A stretch of 64,000 nucleotides of DNA from Altererythrobacter sp. H2 (lineage in GTDB: Bacteria; Pseudomonadota; Alphaproteobacteria; Sphingomonadales; Sphingomonadaceae): the NCBI RefSeq assembly GCF_035319885.1, contig NZ_CP141285.1, forward strand, positions 992,001-1,056,000. Direction: 5' to 3'. Below, piece after piece: positions 35,258 through 44,636 of this stretch (position 1 is its first letter; each line of letters opens with the position of its first letter). The position numbers were made by a program, and so were the translations under genes. Under the pieces are notes generated by a model. The model worked only from the letters and a program-made list of their open reading frames with translations. It was not told the DNA's origin and searched no databases.

Positions 35258-35832
35258 ACGCGATATCCGCCTGCTGCGGGCTCCATCCGCATGGTGGTTT
35301 CGCCATCGCCCATGTAGCGGGAATATTCCTGCTCGTACTGCTGCGTCAGGAAGGCCTTCCGCTCCCGCGGCAGGTTGTCGACCAGATCCGGCAGCCACTC
35401 GCTTTCCTCCTGGTAGACGTGCTGCTGCACCGCGCCTTCGATATGTTCGAGCTTCTCGCGCCATTCCTCGCTGCCGGGATCAAGCTGCTTGAGCTTGGCC
35501 AGCTGGATCTTGGTCATGGCGTGTTCCTCGTACGCCATGCCGGCGTGCGTCTTGCCGCTGAACTCGGCGACGTCAGGATAGAGGACTGCCTCTTCGGCGG
35601 TGGCGTGGCCGGTGAGGAGGGTCGACAGCTGCTCCACGGCGCGCACCGCGCCGGGGCCGGACGCCTGGCGTGCTTCGTTGAACGCGGCCTCGATCTGCTT
35701 GTGCTGATCAACCACCGCCCGGAGCCAGGGCTCGCCGGCGGCAAGGCGCTCGACATTCCGGCGTGCCTCGGCCCGCTGTTCGTCGGAGGCCGCAGGCGTC
35801 ACTGCGGCGGCAATACGGTCGAGAAAAGACAT
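35254..35832 (-). CDS. Hemerythrin-domain protein
   Basis: 192 residues. The iron-ligand pattern of hemerythrin-type HHE domains is visible: VVDQHKQIEAAF, LLTGHATAEEAVLYP, YEEHAMTKIQLAKLK and VQQHVYQEESEWLPDL. The first residues (FLDRIAAAVTPAASDEQRA) form an N-terminal helix. Such proteins sense or scavenge oxygen, NO or iron. AGGAG stands eight bases before the ATG. It is divergent from the bufferin operon. Confidence 0.88.
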   Translation of the reverse strand: MSFLDRIAAAVTPAASDEQRAEARRNVERLAAGEPWLRAVVDQHKQIEAAFNEARQASGPGAVRAVEQLSTLLTGHATAEEAVLYPDVAEFSGKTHAGMAYEEHAMTKIQLAKLKQLDPGSEEWREKLEHIEGAVQQHVYQEESEWLPDLVDNLPRERKAFLTQQYEQEYSRYMGDGETTMRMEPAAGGYRV

Positions 35833-35956
35833 GACATTCACTCCTGATGGTTTCTTGCCTGTTCAGAAGACAGGGCATGCCCTGGCGGATCAATGACCTG
35901 GGTTAGGAAGCTCATCCGTCAGGCCCGCAACGTCAGGCACTCAGCGAAAGCCGGAT

Positions 35957-35982
35957 GTAACCATCGGCCGCCAAAGCCCGAA
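35957..35982 (+). promoter_or_regulatory. SigF-type ECF promoter of the bufferin operon
   Basis: GTAACC (35957-35962) is followed after exactly 16 bases by CGAA (35979-35982). This equals the motif I recall for Caulobacter SigF-dependent genes. It lies 52 bases before the bufA ATG, giving a leader of about 45 bases. The operon itself encodes a SigF-like sigma factor and its membrane anti-sigma, so autoregulation is likely. Confidence 0.85.
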
Positions 35983-36033
35983 TAGGACCGTGTGAGCCGA
36001 TCAGGCCTACGCTGGACTTGAGAAGGACTGACC

Positions 36034-36330
36034 ATGAAATCGACTCTCGGAATCGCTGCCGCTTCGCTGGCATCGCTCGCCGCAGCCTCGCTGCTCGCTT
36101 CCTCGCCTGCCGTTGCGCAGGGTTCGGGTGCCAAGGAAAAGTGCTACGGCGTCTCGCTCAAAGGCAAGAACGATTGCGCGGCCGGGCCGGGCACAAGTTG
36201 CGCCGGAACTTCCACTGTCGACTACCAGGGCAATGCCTGGAAGTATGTCGATAAGGGTGCATGCGCCAAGATGGGCGGCTCGCTGACCGCCAAGGCCGGC
36301 AATGCCAAGCCGGTTCCCCAGAAGGGCTGA
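36034..36330 (+). CDS. bufA1: Bufferin-type peptide precursor (DUF2282)
   Basis: 98 residues. An N-terminal signal peptide ([21 protein letters not shown], cut near AVAQ) precedes a core with four cysteines in [23 protein letters not shown] and GACAKMGG, the DUF2282 pattern. Bufferins are RiPPs whose cysteines are modified by the partner MNIO enzyme and which bind copper in the periplasm. The DUF692 enzyme follows 35 bases later. Confidence 0.9.
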   Translation: MKSTLGIAAASLASLAAASLLASSPAVAQGSGAKEKCYGVSLKGKNDCAAGPGTSCAGTSTVDYQGNAWKYVDKGACAKMGGSLTAKAGNAKPVPQKG

Positions 36331-36364
36331 GGTCCTCGGGTCGCACCCCCGGATGCTGGCTGAC

Positions 36365-37270
36365 ATGAACGCCTCGCGGCCGTTACCCCCCGTGGCCGGA
36401 GTTGGCCTCAAACCTGCGCATTATGTGCAGGCGCTTGAAGCCGTGTCAGCCAGCATCCACCCCCCTGCCGGTCCGCCCGGCTGGTTCGAGGTTCATCCGC
36501 AGAACTATTTCGGGGCTGGCGGGCCGCCCCACCGCTGGCTTGCCGCCTTTGCCGATGCCGCGCCCCTCAGCTTCCACTCCGTCGGACTGTCTCTCGGCAG
36601 CCGGGACGGGGTGAACACGGCTGAGCTGGACCAACTCGCCACCCTGTGTGATCGCTATGCACCCGTCTTGGTGTCGGACCATCTGAGCTGGAGCGGCAGC
36701 GCCAGCAATCGTTATCCGGACCTTTTGCCGGTGCCCTACACCCGCGAGGTGCTTGATCATTTCGTGGTGCAGGTCGGCCGGGTGCAGGAGCGGCTGATGC
36801 GTCCCCTGCTGATCGAGAACCCTTCGCGCTATCTTGCCTTTGCCGGGGACGAGATGAGCGAAGCCGAGTTTCTCCATGCACTGTGCGCGCGCAGCGGCTG
36901 CGGCATACTGCTCGACCTCAACAATATCGAAGTGTCCGCCAGCAACCTCGGCCTCGACGCCGAGGCGATGGTCGATGCCATCGATCCGGCATGGGTGGGC
37001 GAGGTGCATCTGGCCGGCCATGCGCGCGAGGATCATGCTGGCGGTCCGATCCTGATCGACGATCATGGCTCCGCAGTAAGCGACGAAGCATGGCATCTGT
37101 TTGCCCGCTTCATCCACCGCGCCGGGCCGCGTCCGGTGCTGATCGAATGGGACACAGACGTGCCCACGTTCGAAGTGCTGCTGGCTGAAGCGGCCAAGGC
37201 CGATGGGATTTTGCAGCCCGAACGTCCGGTGCCGGAAACCTTCGGGAAGCAGGCCCGTGAGCTGGCTTGA
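36365..37270 (+). CDS. bufB: DUF692 MNIO enzyme, bufferin maturase
   Basis: 301 residues, a TIM-barrel multinuclear non-heme iron oxidase. Metal-ligand motifs are in GVGLKPAHY, WFEVHPQNYFG, LVSDHLSW, LIENPSRYL, LLDLNNIEVSASN, VGEVHLAGH and LIEWDTDVP. Such enzymes convert cysteines of the DUF2282 precursor to thiooxazole or related heterocycles. The start is uncertain: an in-frame ATG at 36353 exists. Its end overlaps bufC by 14 bases. Confidence 0.92.
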   Translation: MNASRPLPPVAGVGLKPAHYVQALEAVSASIHPPAGPPGWFEVHPQNYFGAGGPPHRWLAAFADAAPLSFHSVGLSLGSRDGVNTAELDQLATLCDRYAPVLVSDHLSWSGSASNRYPDLLPVPYTREVLDHFVVQVGRVQERLMRPLLIENPSRYLAFAGDEMSEAEFLHALCARSGCGILLDLNNIEVSASNLGLDAEAMVDAIDPAWVGEVHLAGHAREDHAGGPILIDDHGSAVSDEAWHLFARFIHRAGPRPVLIEWDTDVPTFEVLLAEAAKADGILQPERPVPETFGKQARELA

Positions 37271-38000
37271 GCGCGGGCAGGCTGCGATGATGGCGGCGCT
37301 GGACCATGGCCCCGCGCACCTTCCGCAAGGCCTGTTCGCCGGTTCGCCAGAACGGGTGCTTGCGGGCATGAAAGTCCATGCCAACACTATCTCCCACGCC
37401 CGACTGGTGGCACTGGAAGATACCTTTCCGCGCACCCGCGAGTTGATCGGGCATGAGCGGTTCAACGCGCAATCCCGGTTATTCCTCAAGCAGCCCGGTG
37501 TGACTGCTCTCGCCATGTCCGACATTGGACTGGGCTTTGATCGGTTTCTGGCCGCGCAGGGCGAAGGGCCGGGCCCATCGGACCTCGCGCGGTTCGAGTG
37601 GCTCTGGCTCGCCGCCTATCATGCTGCCAATGCCATGCCGCTGGACCTGGCCGCGCTGGCGGGCATCGCACCGGAAGTGCTGCTGGAGGTCGTGGTCCAA
37701 CGCCATCCCGCAGCCAGCGCGTCGCGGTTCGATCCCTCGGTGAATATTATGATTGGCAAGGAAGTGGCGGGGGCTGAGGAAGCGGCCGCGATCCTGATTG
37801 CCCGCCCGTTCGCAGACGTGCTGATCTCGCCCGCGACGGACGTGATGGCCGCAATGCTGCACGCTGCAGACAGGCCGAACACCATTGGTAACCTTCTTGC
37901 TCTGGCCGGCGAACACCGTGCTGACCATGGCGAAGTGGCTGAAGCCTCAAAGCAGGCGCTGGTCGCCTTGCTCGATGCTGGGGCGCTGACCCGCACCTGA
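37257..38000 (+). CDS. bufC: DUF2063 protein, bufferin partner
   Basis: 247 residues. The N-terminal DUF2063 domain begins [19 protein letters not shown] and has [35 protein letters not shown], as in the partner proteins of MNIO enzymes that bind and present the precursor peptide. The GTG start overlaps bufB. The C-terminal half forms a second helical domain. DNA binding has been suggested for the family name but is not supported here. Confidence 0.88.
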   Translation: MSWLERGQAAMMAALDHGPAHLPQGLFAGSPERVLAGMKVHANTISHARLVALEDTFPRTRELIGHERFNAQSRLFLKQPGVTALAMSDIGLGFDRFLAAQGEGPGPSDLARFEWLWLAAYHAANAMPLDLAALAGIAPEVLLEVVVQRHPAASASRFDPSVNIMIGKEVAGAEEAAAILIARPFADVLISPATDVMAAMLHAADRPNTIGNLLALAGEHRADHGEVAEASKQALVALLDAGALTRT

Positions 38001-38032
38001 CGCCCAGTGTGGCTGCAAACAGGGAAAAGACC

Positions 38033-38491
38033 GTGAAAGCAATCCTGACGACCTATGACCGCGTGGTGGGCATGATCGACAACAACAAGGTCGAGAGCCT
38101 CGTGCTGCTGTTTACCCGGATCGTGTTTGCCGGGATATTCTGGCGCTCGGCCCGCACCAAGGTTGACGAGGGAGCCTGGCTGTCCATCAGTGACACGACC
38201 TATTTCCTGTTCCGTGAGGAATACGCCGGGGTGCCACTGCCGAGTGACCTTGCAGCCGTCCTGGCCACAGTGTCGGAACACCTGTTTCCGATCCTGCTGG
38301 TGCTGGGCCTGTTGACGCGGCTGTCGGCCCTGGCACTGCTCGCGATGACGATGGTGATCCAGTTGTTCGTCTATCCCGATGCCTGGTGGCAGGTGCATTC
38401 GCTGTGGGTGGCAATGGCGCTCGTGCTGCTGGTGCGGGGTGCGGGGGCAATCAGCCTTGACGCGCCGCTGGCAAGAGCGCGTGCGAAATGA
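38033..38491 (+). CDS. DoxX-family membrane protein
   Basis: 152 residues with four hydrophobic segments, including [22 protein letters not shown] and [28 protein letters not shown], as in DoxX. It follows bufC and overlaps the sigma-factor start by four bases. DoxX proteins are frequent in bufferin operons, where they may supply redox equivalents; function inferred. The GTG start with AGGG upstream is preferred to one eight codons earlier. Confidence 0.85.
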   Translation: MKAILTTYDRVVGMIDNNKVESLVLLFTRIVFAGIFWRSARTKVDEGAWLSISDTTYFLFREEYAGVPLPSDLAAVLATVSEHLFPILLVLGLLTRLSALALLAMTMVIQLFVYPDAWWQVHSLWVAMALVLLVRGAGAISLDAPLARARAK

Positions 38492-39012
38492 AAGCTGACG
38501 AGGCCTCGCTGGCCCGCCTGATGGCAATGTCGCAAGGCGGCAACAAGCAAGCCTATGCGACCTTGCTGACCGAATGCCAGCGCTGGCTGCGTGCCTATTA
38601 CAGCAGGCGGATCGCACCATCGCAGCTGGACGATCTGGTGCAGGACACCTTGATGGCCCTCCATCACAAGCTGGCCACCTGGGATTCCTCGCGCCCGTTC
38701 CTGCCCTGGCTGGCGGCCATCGCGCGCTATCGCTGGGTCGATCACCTGCGCCGGATCTACCGCGCTGACGAATGCGAGCTCGATGGCGAATTCGCCGGAC
38801 AGGATGATGAGCCTGCCATCGCGGCACGCATCAGCCTTGACTGGCTGCTCGGCCTCCTGCCCGATGCCCAGGCTCGGGCGATCGAATTGGTCAAGATCGA
38901 AGGACTGAGCGTTGCCGAAGCCTCGCAAGCGAGCGGGCAAAGCGAATCGCTGGTCAAAGTCAACATACACCGGGGCCTGAAGAAGCTGGCCCACCTGATC
39001 GAGAAAGCCTGA
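38488..39012 (+). CDS. sigF: SigF-like ECF sigma factor
   Basis: 174 residues. Region 2 is in [54 protein letters not shown] (about 40-95); region 4 is in [48 protein letters not shown]. Sigma factors of this kind direct RNA polymerase to GTAACC/CGAA promoters and respond to heavy metals in Caulobacter. Its coupling to the bufferin genes and to the downstream anti-sigma gene fits the SigF-NrsF module. Confidence 0.92.
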   Translation: MKADEASLARLMAMSQGGNKQAYATLLTECQRWLRAYYSRRIAPSQLDDLVQDTLMALHHKLATWDSSRPFLPWLAAIARYRWVDHLRRIYRADECELDGEFAGQDDEPAIAARISLDWLLGLLPDAQARAIELVKIEGLSVAEASQASGQSESLVKVNIHRGLKKLAHLIEKA

Positions 39013-39015
39013 ACA

Positions 39016-39660
39016 ATGCCTCGTGATAGCAACACCCTGATCGCAGAGTTGGTCGGCAGCCTGGAACCGGTCAAGCCGCTCAGCTTCCGCCGGGGCTTTG
39101 CCCTTGCGCTGGCAGCGGCCGCGGTATCGGTGCTGGGAGTGGCCGCAATGTTCGATCTGCGCCCGGACCTGCTGTCCGGCCGCTTCGAGCCGGTTTTCCT
39201 GCTGGCGAGCGGGCTTTTCCTGGTGCTGGGTATTGCAGCCTCGGTTACGGTTATCGTGATGAGCCGGCCGCGCGTCGGCAGCGATCACGGCGGCTGGGCC
39301 TGGGCCGCAGCGATGGTCGCCCTGCTGCCGGTTGCGGCGACGCTGGTCACCTTCGGACGCGGCGGGAGCGTCCTGGGGCATGATGAGCTGCTCTACGGGG
39401 CCGAATGTCTCGCGCTCGGCTCCAGCTATAGCGTGCTGGTCTTCGCCGTGCTGGTCTGGTGGCTGCGCAAGGGTGCGCCCACCTCGCCCGAACGGGCCGG
39501 CCTGCTCACCGGCATTGCGGCCGGCTGCTTCGGAATTTTCGCCTTTTCGCTGCACTGCCGATATGATGACATCGTCCATATCGGTCTGTGGCACAGCGCC
39601 GTTGTGGTGGTTGCCGCTACGGCGGGCAGGGCCCTGGTTCCCCGGCTGGTACGCTGGTAA
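39016..39660 (+). CDS. nrsF: NrsF-type anti-sigma factor (DUF1109)
   Basis: 214 residues with six hydrophobic segments and a short N-terminal cytosolic part (PRDSNTLIAELVGSLEPVKPL). Two cysteines lie in periplasmic loops or adjacent segments (GAECLALG and LHCRYDD), as expected for the sensing cysteine pair of NrsF. The start is three bases after the sigma-factor stop. It is expected to hold SigF at the membrane until metal stress; inferred from family and position. Confidence 0.88.
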   Translation: MPRDSNTLIAELVGSLEPVKPLSFRRGFALALAAAAVSVLGVAAMFDLRPDLLSGRFEPVFLLASGLFLVLGIAASVTVIVMSRPRVGSDHGGWAWAAAMVALLPVAATLVTFGRGGSVLGHDELLYGAECLALGSSYSVLVFAVLVWWLRKGAPTSPERAGLLTGIAAGCFGIFAFSLHCRYDDIVHIGLWHSAVVVVAATAGRALVPRLVRW

Positions 39661-39764
39661 ACGAACGGACCGAAATTGCACCCGGCCCGCACCAGATTCG
39701 GTCTTTCAGTCCGGCCTCACTCGTGACATGAGGCGGGCCAGCGAAAGACCGATCCAGGAGAGCC

Positions 39765-40967
39765 ATGGCCATGAACCTCGAATTCACCCCGGAAGAGCAG
39801 GCGTTCCGCGACGAAGTGCGCGCGTTCATCGCGGAGAATTATCCGAAACATCTGGCTGATTTCGGAATGCGCGAGGACATGTCGCCCGAAGACATGGTCG
39901 CCTGGCACAAGGTCCTGGGCGAAAAGGGCTGGTCGGTTCCGGCCTGGCCGGTCGAATACGGCGGCACCGGCTGGACGCCGACTCAGCGCTACATCTGGTC
40001 GGAAGAAAACGCCCGCATCAACGCCTTCATGCCGCTGCCCTTCGGCGTGGCGATGGTCGGCCCCGTCATCTACACCTTCGGTAACGAGGAGCAGAAGGCG
40101 AAGCACCTTCCCGGCATCCGCAGCGGCGATGTGTGGTGGTGCCAGGGCTATTCCGAACCCGGTGCCGGTTCCGACCTTGCCAGCCTCAAGACCACTGCCG
40201 TTCGCGATGGCGATCACTATGTGATCAATGGCCAGAAGACCTGGACCACGCTCGCCCAGCATGCAGACTGGGGCTTCTTCCTGTGCCGCACCGACCCCAC
40301 CGCAAAGGCGCAGGAGGGCATCAGCTTCATCCTGGTCGACATGAAGACGCCGGGCGTGGAAGTGAAGCCGATCAAGCTGCTCGATGGCGGTTACGAGGTC
40401 AACGAGACCTGGCTGACCGATGTGCGCGTGCCGGTCGAAAACCTGGTGGGTCAGGAGAACAAGGGCTGGACCTATGCCAAGTTCCTGCTTGCCCATGAAC
40501 GCAGCGGAATTGCCGGCGTCGCCCGGTCGAAGCGCGGGGTTGAAAAGCTGCGTGAAATCGCCGCCAACGAGACGATGGACGGCGCGCCCCTGATCAGGGA
40601 CTTCGACTTTGCCCGCAAGGTCAGCCAGCTCGAAATCGACCTCGCCGCGCTCGAAATCACCGAACTGCGCACGCTGGCGGGCGAGCAGGCGGGCAAGGGG
40701 CCGGGGCCGGAAAGCTCGATCCTCAAGATCAAGGGCACCGAAATCCAGCAGCGCCTCACCGAACTGACGCTGGAGGCGGTCGGAACCTATGGCGCGCCCT
40801 ATTACGGTTCTATCGCCAACGATACCGGCTCCAACGAATATGCCGTCGGCCCCGCTCACGCGCAGCACGCCGCGGCAACCTATTTCAACATGCGCAAGAC
40901 CTCGATCTACGGCGGATCGAACGAGATCCAGCGCAACATCATCACCAAGATGATCCTCGGCCTCTGA
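39765..40967 (+). CDS. Acyl-CoA dehydrogenase (large paralogue)
   Basis: 400 residues, a flavin-dependent acyl-CoA dehydrogenase fold. FTPEEQAFRDEVRAFIAENYP begins it, QGYSEPGAGSDLASLKTTA binds FAD/substrate and YGGSNEIQRNIITKMILG ends it. It starts after AGGAG and is followed by a second acyl-CoA dehydrogenase 24 bases later. Paired small and large subunits of this kind are seen in steroid/ring-degradation acyl-CoA dehydrogenases; a heteromeric role is inferred. Confidence 0.88.
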   Translation: MAMNLEFTPEEQAFRDEVRAFIAENYPKHLADFGMREDMSPEDMVAWHKVLGEKGWSVPAWPVEYGGTGWTPTQRYIWSEENARINAFMPLPFGVAMVGPVIYTFGNEEQKAKHLPGIRSGDVWWCQGYSEPGAGSDLASLKTTAVRDGDHYVINGQKTWTTLAQHADWGFFLCRTDPTAKAQEGISFILVDMKTPGVEVKPIKLLDGGYEVNETWLTDVRVPVENLVGQENKGWTYAKFLLAHERSGIAGVARSKRGVEKLREIAANETMDGAPLIRDFDFARKVSQLEIDLAALEITELRTLAGEQAGKGPGPESSILKIKGTEIQQRLTELTLEAVGTYGAPYYGSIANDTGSNEYAVGPAHAQHAAATYFNMRKTSIYGGSNEIQRNIITKMILGL

Positions 40968-40991
40968 AGAGCCTGAGACGGGAGAGACTAC

Positions 40992-42122
40992 GTGGACTTC
41001 AACTTCACCGAAGAACAGGAAATGGTGCGCGACGGCCTCTCACGGCTGGTGCGCGAGCAGTACGACTGGGAAACGCGGCGCAAGGCGATTGCCAGCTCCG
41101 AAGGCTGGCGGCCCGAGGTATGGGCGCAGCTGGCGGAGCTCGGCATCCTCGGCATGCCCTTCAGCGAGGCTGACGGCGGCTTCGGTGGCGGCGCGGTCGA
41201 TGCGATGGTCATCATGCAGGAATTCGGCAAGGGCCTGGTGGTCGAACCTTTCGTGCCCACCGTGGTCTGCGCGGGCGGCTTCCTCAAGCATGGCGGCAGT
41301 GCGGCGCAGAAGGAAGAGCACATCGGCGGGATCGTGGCGGGCAGCCGCGTGTTCGCCTTCGCCTATGCCGAGCCGCGCGGGCGGTTCGACTATGCCGATC
41401 TGGAAACCACCGCGAAGAAGGACGGTTCGGGCTGGGTGCTCAATGGCCACAAGGCAGTCGTGATCGGCGCGCCGTGGGCCAGCCACCTGATCGTGACCGC
41501 GCGCACCGGCGGCGAGCGGCGGGATCGCAGCGGCGTCTCGGTGTTCGTGGTGGACAAGAGCTCGCCGGGCATCGTGACGCGCGACTATGAAACCGTCGAT
41601 GGTCGCCGTGCGTCGGAAGTCTATTTCGAGAACGTCTCCGTCCCGGCCGAGGCGCTGATCGGTGCCGAGGGCGAGGGGCTGGCGCTGATCGAACTGGTGA
41701 CGGACGAAGCGATCGCCGCCCTGTGCGCCGAGGCCTGCGGGGCGATGAAGGTCGCCCACGCCATGACGGTGGAATATTCGCGCCAGCGCAAGCAGTTCGG
41801 GGTGCCGATCGGCAGCTTCCAGGTGCTCCAGCACCGCATGGTCGATATGTACACCGCTTACGAGCAGGCGGTGTCACTGACCTATCTTGCCACACTGCGG
41901 CTGGGCTCGGACGAAACCGAGCGCAAGCGCACGGTCTCGGCGGCCAAGGTCGGCGTGGGGCAGTCGGCGCGGCTTATCGGACAGGAAGCTGTGCAGATCC
42001 ACGGCGGCAACGGCGTGACCGACGAGTATGCCATCGGCCACTATTTCAAGCGGTTGACGATTTTCGATGCCGAATTTGGCAATGTCGACCACCACATGAA
42101 GCGCCACGTCGCGCTGGCATAG
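40992..42122 (+). CDS. Acyl-CoA dehydrogenase (small paralogue)
   Basis: 376 residues with a GTG start after GGGAG. FNFTEEQEMVRDGLSRLVREQY begins it; YAEPRGRFDYADL replaces the usual SEP-x-AGSD FAD loop, and IHGGNGVTDEYAIGHYFKRLTI is in the place of the catalytic region. The different loop supports it being the second, partly degenerate subunit of a heteromer with the upstream gene. Confidence 0.86.
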   Translation: MDFNFTEEQEMVRDGLSRLVREQYDWETRRKAIASSEGWRPEVWAQLAELGILGMPFSEADGGFGGGAVDAMVIMQEFGKGLVVEPFVPTVVCAGGFLKHGGSAAQKEEHIGGIVAGSRVFAFAYAEPRGRFDYADLETTAKKDGSGWVLNGHKAVVIGAPWASHLIVTARTGGERRDRSGVSVFVVDKSSPGIVTRDYETVDGRRASEVYFENVSVPAEALIGAEGEGLALIELVTDEAIAALCAEACGAMKVAHAMTVEYSRQRKQFGVPIGSFQVLQHRMVDMYTAYEQAVSLTYLATLRLGSDETERKRTVSAAKVGVGQSARLIGQEAVQIHGGNGVTDEYAIGHYFKRLTIFDAEFGNVDHHMKRHVALA

Positions 42123-42146
42123 CCGCACGGACGCCTGGCAGACGAG

Positions 42147-42175
42147 GCGCGCGGGGAGGGTAACAACCCCGCGCG
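42147..42175 (+). other. GC hairpin after the acyl-CoA dehydrogenase pair
   Basis: GCGCGGGG (42149-42156) and CCCCGCGC (42167-42174) form an eight-bp stem with a ten-base loop, without a T-run. It may slow or end transcription before purA, but is not a classical terminator. Confidence 0.35.
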
Positions 42176-42262
42176 TCCCCCGATACCGGGGGCTGGGTGC
42201 TTGCCCTCGGGCACCCCAGCGCCTAGTGCCGCGCGGTTTGTCTCCGGCAGGAAAGAGTTCGC

Positions 42263-43552
42263 ATGGCCAACGTTACCGTAATCGGCGCCCAGTGGGGCGA
42301 TGAGGGCAAGGGCAAGATTGTCGACTGGCTGGCCAGCCGCGCCGATGCCGTGGTCCGTTTCCAGGGCGGCCACAATGCGGGCCATACGCTGGTGGTGGGC
42401 GACACCACCTACAAGCTGAGCCTGCTGCCCAGCGGGATCGTGACGGGCACGCTCAGCATCATCGGCAACGGCGTGGTGCTCGATCCGTGGCATCTCAAGT
42501 CCGAGATCGAAAAGCTCGAAGGGCAGGGGGTGTCGATCACCACCGAGAACTTCGCCATTGCCGACAATTGCCCGCTGATCCTGCCGATTCACCGCGACCT
42601 TGACGGTCTGCGCGAAACGGCGGCTGGTGCAGGCAAGATCGGCACCACCGGGCGCGGGATCGGCCCGGCTTACGAAGACAAGGTCGGCCGCCGGGCGATC
42701 CGGGTGTGCGATCTGGCCCACCTTGACGCGCTCGACAGCCAGCTTGACCGGCTCTGCGCGCACCACGATGCGCTGCGCGCCGGGTTCGGCCAGCCGCCGT
42801 TTGACCGCGCCGCTCTCATTGCTGAACTGGCCGAGATCGCGCCGTTCGTGCTGCAATATGCCCAGCCGGTGTGGAAGCGGCTGAAGAAGGTGCGCAAGGC
42901 GGGCGCCCGCATCCTGTTCGAGGGCGCCCAAGGGGTGCTGCTCGATGTCGACCACGGCACCTATCCCTTCGTCACCAGCTCCAACACGGTGAGCGGCACG
43001 GCGGCGAGCGGATCGGGCCTCGGCCCGGCCAGCACCGGGTTCGTGCTCGGAATCGTCAAGGCATACACCACCCGGGTCGGCAGCGGCCCGTTCCCGACCG
43101 AGCTGGAGGATGACACCGGCCAGCGGCTGGGCGAACGGGGCCATGAGTTCGGCACGGTGACCGGGCGCAAGCGCCGCTGCGGCTGGTTCGATGCGGTGCT
43201 GGTGCGCCAGTCCTGCGCGATCAGCGGCGTGACCGGGATCGCGCTGACCAAGCTCGACGTGCTCGACGGGTTCGAGACAGTGCGGATCTGCACCGGCTAT
43301 CGTCTGGGTGGCAAGATCCTCGACTATTTCCCCAGCCATGCCGCCGACCAGGCCAATGTCGAGCCGATCTACGAGGACATGGAAGGGTGGAGCGGCACCA
43401 CTGCCGGTGCGCGCAGCTGGGCCGACCTGCCCGCCAACGCGATCAAGTACATCCAGCGGGTGCAGGAGCTGATCGAAACACCGGTTGCCCTCGTCTCGAC
43501 CAGCCCCGAGCGGGACGACACCATCCTGGTGCGCGATCCGTTCGTCGATTAG
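42263..43552 (+). CDS. purA: Adenylosuccinate synthase
   Basis: 429 residues, full length. [24 protein letters not shown] contains the GTP P-loop [33 protein letters not shown] and [10 protein letters not shown] are PurA signatures. It converts IMP and aspartate to adenylosuccinate with GTP. The gene stands alone, convergent with the DUF6768 gene. Confidence 0.98.
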   Translation: MANVTVIGAQWGDEGKGKIVDWLASRADAVVRFQGGHNAGHTLVVGDTTYKLSLLPSGIVTGTLSIIGNGVVLDPWHLKSEIEKLEGQGVSITTENFAIADNCPLILPIHRDLDGLRETAAGAGKIGTTGRGIGPAYEDKVGRRAIRVCDLAHLDALDSQLDRLCAHHDALRAGFGQPPFDRAALIAELAEIAPFVLQYAQPVWKRLKKVRKAGARILFEGAQGVLLDVDHGTYPFVTSSNTVSGTAASGSGLGPASTGFVLGIVKAYTTRVGSGPFPTELEDDTGQRLGERGHEFGTVTGRKRRCGWFDAVLVRQSCAISGVTGIALTKLDVLDGFETVRICTGYRLGGKILDYFPSHAADQANVEPIYEDMEGWSGTTAGARSWADLPANAIKYIQRVQELIETPVALVSTSPERDDTILVRDPFVD

Positions 43553-43564
43553 GTCGCCTGCCGG

Positions 43565-43942
43565 TCAGGGGCGGCGCGCCTCTTCCAGGAGGGCGAGCTG
43601 CAGCTGGATCCGTTTGAGCTCGCGCAAGGTCGCGAGCAGGTTCATCCGGCTGTAGAACCACTCCTTGATGAAGCCCTGCATCATCAGGGCGCCCAGGGTG
43701 ACGAGGCCCCACCACAGGATTTCCTCGCTCGTCTCGGCGGTGAAGAAGCGCCAACCGCAGAACACCAGCGCGATGCCGAGCACGACGGCACTGGCGAAGA
43801 TCAGCTTCGACCAGCCACCCAGCGGCCCCGCCAGCACGTCGCTCATCTGAGCAACCATCCCGCGATCATGGTCGAGCGAGGCAAGGAAGGCGCGGTCATC
43901 CTCGTCAAGCGCACCGCGGATGCGGTTGTCGATATCGGTCAT
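43565..43942 (-). CDS. DUF6768-like membrane protein, sigma-factor partner
   Basis: 125 residues. A polar N-terminal part (MTDIDNRIRGALDEDDRAFLASLDHDRGM) precedes two hydrophobic segments (about 45-65 and 75-92) and an amphipathic C-terminal helix (LLATLRELKRIQLQLALLEEA). The start overlaps the stop of the ECF sigma gene. It has the pattern of DUF6768 proteins; position and topology suggest a membrane partner of the sigma factor, perhaps an anti-sigma. Confidence 0.72.
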   Translation of the reverse strand: MTDIDNRIRGALDEDDRAFLASLDHDRGMVAQMSDVLAGPLGGWSKLIFASAVVLGIALVFCGWRFFTAETSEEILWWGLVTLGALMMQGFIKEWFYSRMNLLATLRELKRIQLQLALLEEARRP

Positions 43943-44505
43943 TGGTTGTCTCCTGACAGAGCCGCTTTCAGCTGGCGGCGGGCGTGGAACAGGCGCGATT
44001 TGACGGTGCCTTCCGGCACCTCCTGCACAAGGGCGATCTCGGCAAGGGAGAGCCCCTCGACGAAAAACAGGTGGGCAGCGAGCCGGTGGACCGGGCTCAA
44101 TGTGGCAAAGGCCTGGATGATGGCGATGCGGTCATCCGGAGCGGCCTCGGCGGATTGTCCGCCGGTTTCGCTGCATCGGCTCCGTTCGCGTGCAAGGGCG
44201 GTGACCTGGTCGGCGCAGCGGCGACGCAGGATGCCGAACGCCCAGGGTGCGAAATGACCGGGATCGCGCAGACCGGGCAGCCCGCGCCAGATGGCCAGCC
44301 AGCAATCCTGCACTGCGCTCGCCGCCAGTTCGCTGCTGCCGGTATGACGCCGCGCGGTGCGGAGCAGGCGCGGGTGCCAGCGGGCGTAAAGCCTGCTTCC
44401 GGCGCGACGGTCGCCAGACAGCAGAAGTGTGACGAGCAGTCCGTCAAAGTGGGCATCTGCACCTGGCAGGGCCGCGGGCGGCAGGCTGACGGTTTGCTGT
44501 GTCAT
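43939..44505 (-). CDS. ECF-type sigma-70 factor
   Basis: 188 residues. Region 2 is in RLYARWHPRLLRTARRHTGSSELAASAVQDCWLAIWRGL; region 4 in FFVEGLSLAEIALVQEVPEGTVKSRLFHARRQLKAAL. The overlap with the DUF6768 gene downstream indicates a sigma/partner pair. Regulated genes were not identified; a GTAACC hexamer lies in the upstream gap but without the correctly spaced CGAA. Confidence 0.88.
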   Translation of the reverse strand: MTQQTVSLPPAALPGADAHFDGLLVTLLLSGDRRAGSRLYARWHPRLLRTARRHTGSSELAASAVQDCWLAIWRGLPGLRDPGHFAPWAFGILRRRCADQVTALARERSRCSETGGQSAEAAPDDRIAIIQAFATLSPVHRLAAHLFFVEGLSLAEIALVQEVPEGTVKSRLFHARRQLKAALSGDNQ

Positions 44506-44636
44506 TGCATGGATAGTCCGTCCCGGGCCTTGGGAGGTTCATTCTTGCGTTCAGTGTAACCAATTCTTTCGATTTTAGTGCCTTGTTCCTATTTTGTTTT
44601 ACGCATATACTAAAGGACTACGTAGGAATACCGATT

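Noticed and set aside
44556-44561. Another GTAACC hexamer in the gap upstream of the winged-helix gene
   Set aside because: No CGAA at 16 bases downstream, so it does not fit the SigF promoter pattern.
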